Of a DNA stretch of 64,000 nucleotides, positions 62,812 to 64,000 are shown one piece after another. Under the pieces are notes generated by a model. It ran no database searches and was not told the DNA's origin. It was given only the letters and a program-made list of their open reading frames with translations. Each line of letters opens with the position of its first letter. The first letter of the stretch is position 1. The translations under genes and the position numbers were made by a program. Source of the stretch: Phormidesmis priestleyi ULC007 (lineage in GTDB: Bacteria > Cyanobacteriota > Cyanobacteriia > Leptolyngbyales > Leptolyngbyaceae); contig NZ_MPPI01000004.1 of the NCBI RefSeq assembly GCF_001895925.1, forward strand, positions 124,001 through 188,000, read 5' to 3'.

Positions 62812-64000
62812 ATGACGATCTACACCGCCATCAGTTTTGCCCCAGTTCAAGGTTTTATTGAGAAGTCTCGTAAACTGCGAGACTTGTTTGGCGCATCGCT
62901 AATTCTTTCCTACTTGAGTCAGCAGATCGCTGAAGCTGCGAAAAATTCACCGGATTGCGAGGTGATTTCACCTGCATCGATTAACGTGCAGGAAGGAATG
63001 CCAAACCGCATTTTGGTACGAGGCACGATCGATCGCAACCAGGTCAGTAATGCAATATCACAATCTTGGAAAGAGGTTCTGAGAGTTTGTCAAATTTGGT
63101 TAGAAGAAAATCTCGACTTTGCACCAGAAGAGTTTCACTGGGCGCAGGAGTGGGAAAAATGGCATCGCTATACCTGGGAGGTTTTTTGGGGGCAAGGTGA
63201 AACCTCTGATGCCGCCATGCTCGATTTAGAGCGCCGTAAACTCAAACGTGACTGGGTAGGCATTAACTGGACGGGCGATAGTTCTAGCTTAACTGGAACA
63301 GATGCGATCGCATGGCATCGTCTCGGACAGCAGAATTCTGAACCAGGACGCAGCCTCACTCATACCGAGAAACAGCAACTAGACACTTTCTATCGGCAGT
63401 TAGCTTGGGTGTTAGACAATCCCGATCGCAATCGTGCAGAAGATACTCCTTCAAAGGATGAAATTGAAGGTCGATACATTGCCGTAAATGAGCGTCTTAG
63501 CATTCCAGAACTTGTGAAGCGGCTTGTTACCTATCATGTAATAGCTAAACAAATTGGCATGACTCCCCTAGGAGAAAGCTTCACCGAAATCAGCCAAAAA
63601 CGAGAGCAATGGACGGGCTGGTTTATGGGAGATGGTGACAAAGTTGGCGATAAGCTCAAAAGCATTCCTGACGATGAAGGACAAAAAGCATTTAGCGGAG
63701 CCATGCGGGATTGGGGGAGAACCTTCAAACACACATTTTCTAAAGAACTTGGACGAGTAATCTACGCTGGAGGAGATGACTTTCTGGGTATCCTCTACAG
63801 TTCTGAACTCGGTGCAAAAGAACTGTTCAGCGAAGCTCTAAAATGGCTGAATCAGTTTAAGCAACAATGGCAAACTCATCGCCAAGATATTACCGTCAGC
63901 GTTGGATTAGTTTGGGCTGCAAACCGAGTTCCGCAGCGAGATATTCTTCAGCACTGTCGTGAGGCGGAGAAACTAGCAAAAACCAAAGGGCGCGATCGCG
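62812..64000 (+). CDS. cmr2: Cas10/Cmr2, type III-B CRISPR-Cas (5' part)
   Basis: Large subunit of the Cmr complex that makes cyclic oligoadenylates when target RNA is bound. 396 residues are visible and the gene runs off the window. Starts MTIYTAISFAPVQGFIEKSR, then KLRDLFGASLILSYLS, which is where the first palm domain begins in other Cmr2 proteins. The first palm has MGDGDKVG (272-279) and the second has the cyclase GGDD in IYAGGDDFLGIL (320-323). There is no N-terminal HD nuclease domain and no room for one, because the WYL gene starts 180 bases upstream. No CRISPR array within the window. Confidence 0.93.
   Translation, partial: MTIYTAISFAPVQGFIEKSRKLRDLFGASLILSYLSQQIAEAAKNSPDCEVISPASINVQEGMPNRILVRGTIDRNQVSNAISQSWKEVLRVCQIWLEENLDFAPEEFHWAQEWEKWHRYTWEVFWGQGETSDAAMLDLERRKLKRDWVGINWTGDSSSLTGTDAIAWHRLGQQNSEPGRSLTHTEKQQLDTFYRQLAWVLDNPDRNRAEDTPSKDEIEGRYIAVNERLSIPELVKRLVTYHVIAKQIGMTPLGESFTEISQKREQWTGWFMGDGDKVGDKLKSIPDDEGQKAFSGAMRDWGRTFKHTFSKELGRVIYAGGDDFLGILYSSELGAKELFSEALKWLNQFKQQWQTHRQDITVSVGLVWAANRVPQRDILQHCREAEKLAKTKGRDR

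Noticed and set aside
1-64000. tRNA or rRNA genes and CRISPR arrays
   Set aside because: I looked for T-loop motifs, cloverleaf ends and regularly spaced repeats and found none; the GTTCAAAGTCCC hits belong to the palindromic repeats.

Overview
The window comes from a cyanobacterial chromosome. The octamer GCGATCGC and its core CGATCG (HIP1-type repeats) occur throughout. The gene content is also cyanobacterial: a ChlH paralogue, photosystem I psaK remnants, a PatA/PixG-type phototaxis operon, TxlA, PEP-CTERM and PTPA-CTERM proteins, and a WYL regulator next to a type III-B cas10. Strain and genus cannot be fixed from the sequence alone; a filamentous, Leptolyngbya-like organism is a guess.

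Layout. 0-2.1 kb: 3' part of mfd. 2.2-4.6 kb: a small defence islet (mazEF, then an AT-rich reverse transcriptase of the defence-associated kind). 4.8-8.2 kb: minus-strand housekeeping block ffh-rpsP-khpA-phoH. 8.3-19.3 kb: a rearranged segment. An ISAs1-family insertion cut psaK in two. The 3' half lies at 8.8 kb on the + strand and the 5' half at 19.25 kb on the - strand, each with one copy of a 10-bp target duplication. Between them lie a possible structured RNA, a manganese catalase, a degenerate sensor kinase, a PEP-CTERM protein, chlH, two toxin-antitoxin-like pairs and a decayed second copy of the chlH 3' end. 20.1-28.5 kb: a five-gene chemotaxis-like operon (PatA, CheY, CheW, MCP with GAF, CheA hybrid) with palindromic repeats between its genes. 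28.7-30.8 kb: birA-bioA. 31-42 kb: mixed envelope and metabolic genes (PTPA-CTERM protein, TxlA, a TIR-like protein, MltA, Uma2 nuclease, CPA antiporter, a decayed vapBC, AcnB). 42.6-48 kb: LepB, a dihydroorotase-like protein that has lost metal ligands, a tandem histidine phosphatase, a CPBP protease and DoxX. 48.2-52.3 kb: an acyl-CoA dehydrogenase / PIG-L deacetylase / NodS-like methyltransferase / GT2 cluster. 52.2-56.9 kb: DnaQ-like exonuclease, an XRE-ClpN fusion, a HAD phosphatase, IlvD. 57.1-59.3 kb: a papain-like peptidase, a small protein sharing its C-terminal module, and a chagasin-type cysteine-protease inhibitor. 59.4-61 kb: CBS, HEAT and Rof-like proteins. 61.4 kb to the end: a WYL regulator divergent from an HD-less cas10/cmr2 that runs off the window.

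Recurring theme: short non-autonomous repeats are common. Three intact members of a palindromic family carry clean 10-bp target duplications, one of them nested inside another repeat. Together with the IS debris they indicate a genome shaped by small mobile elements.

Strongest leads: the split and inverted psaK locus; the peptidase / shared-module / chagasin cassette; the reverse transcriptase beside mazEF; the XRE-ClpN fusion; and the HD-less Cas10 opposite a WYL regulator.
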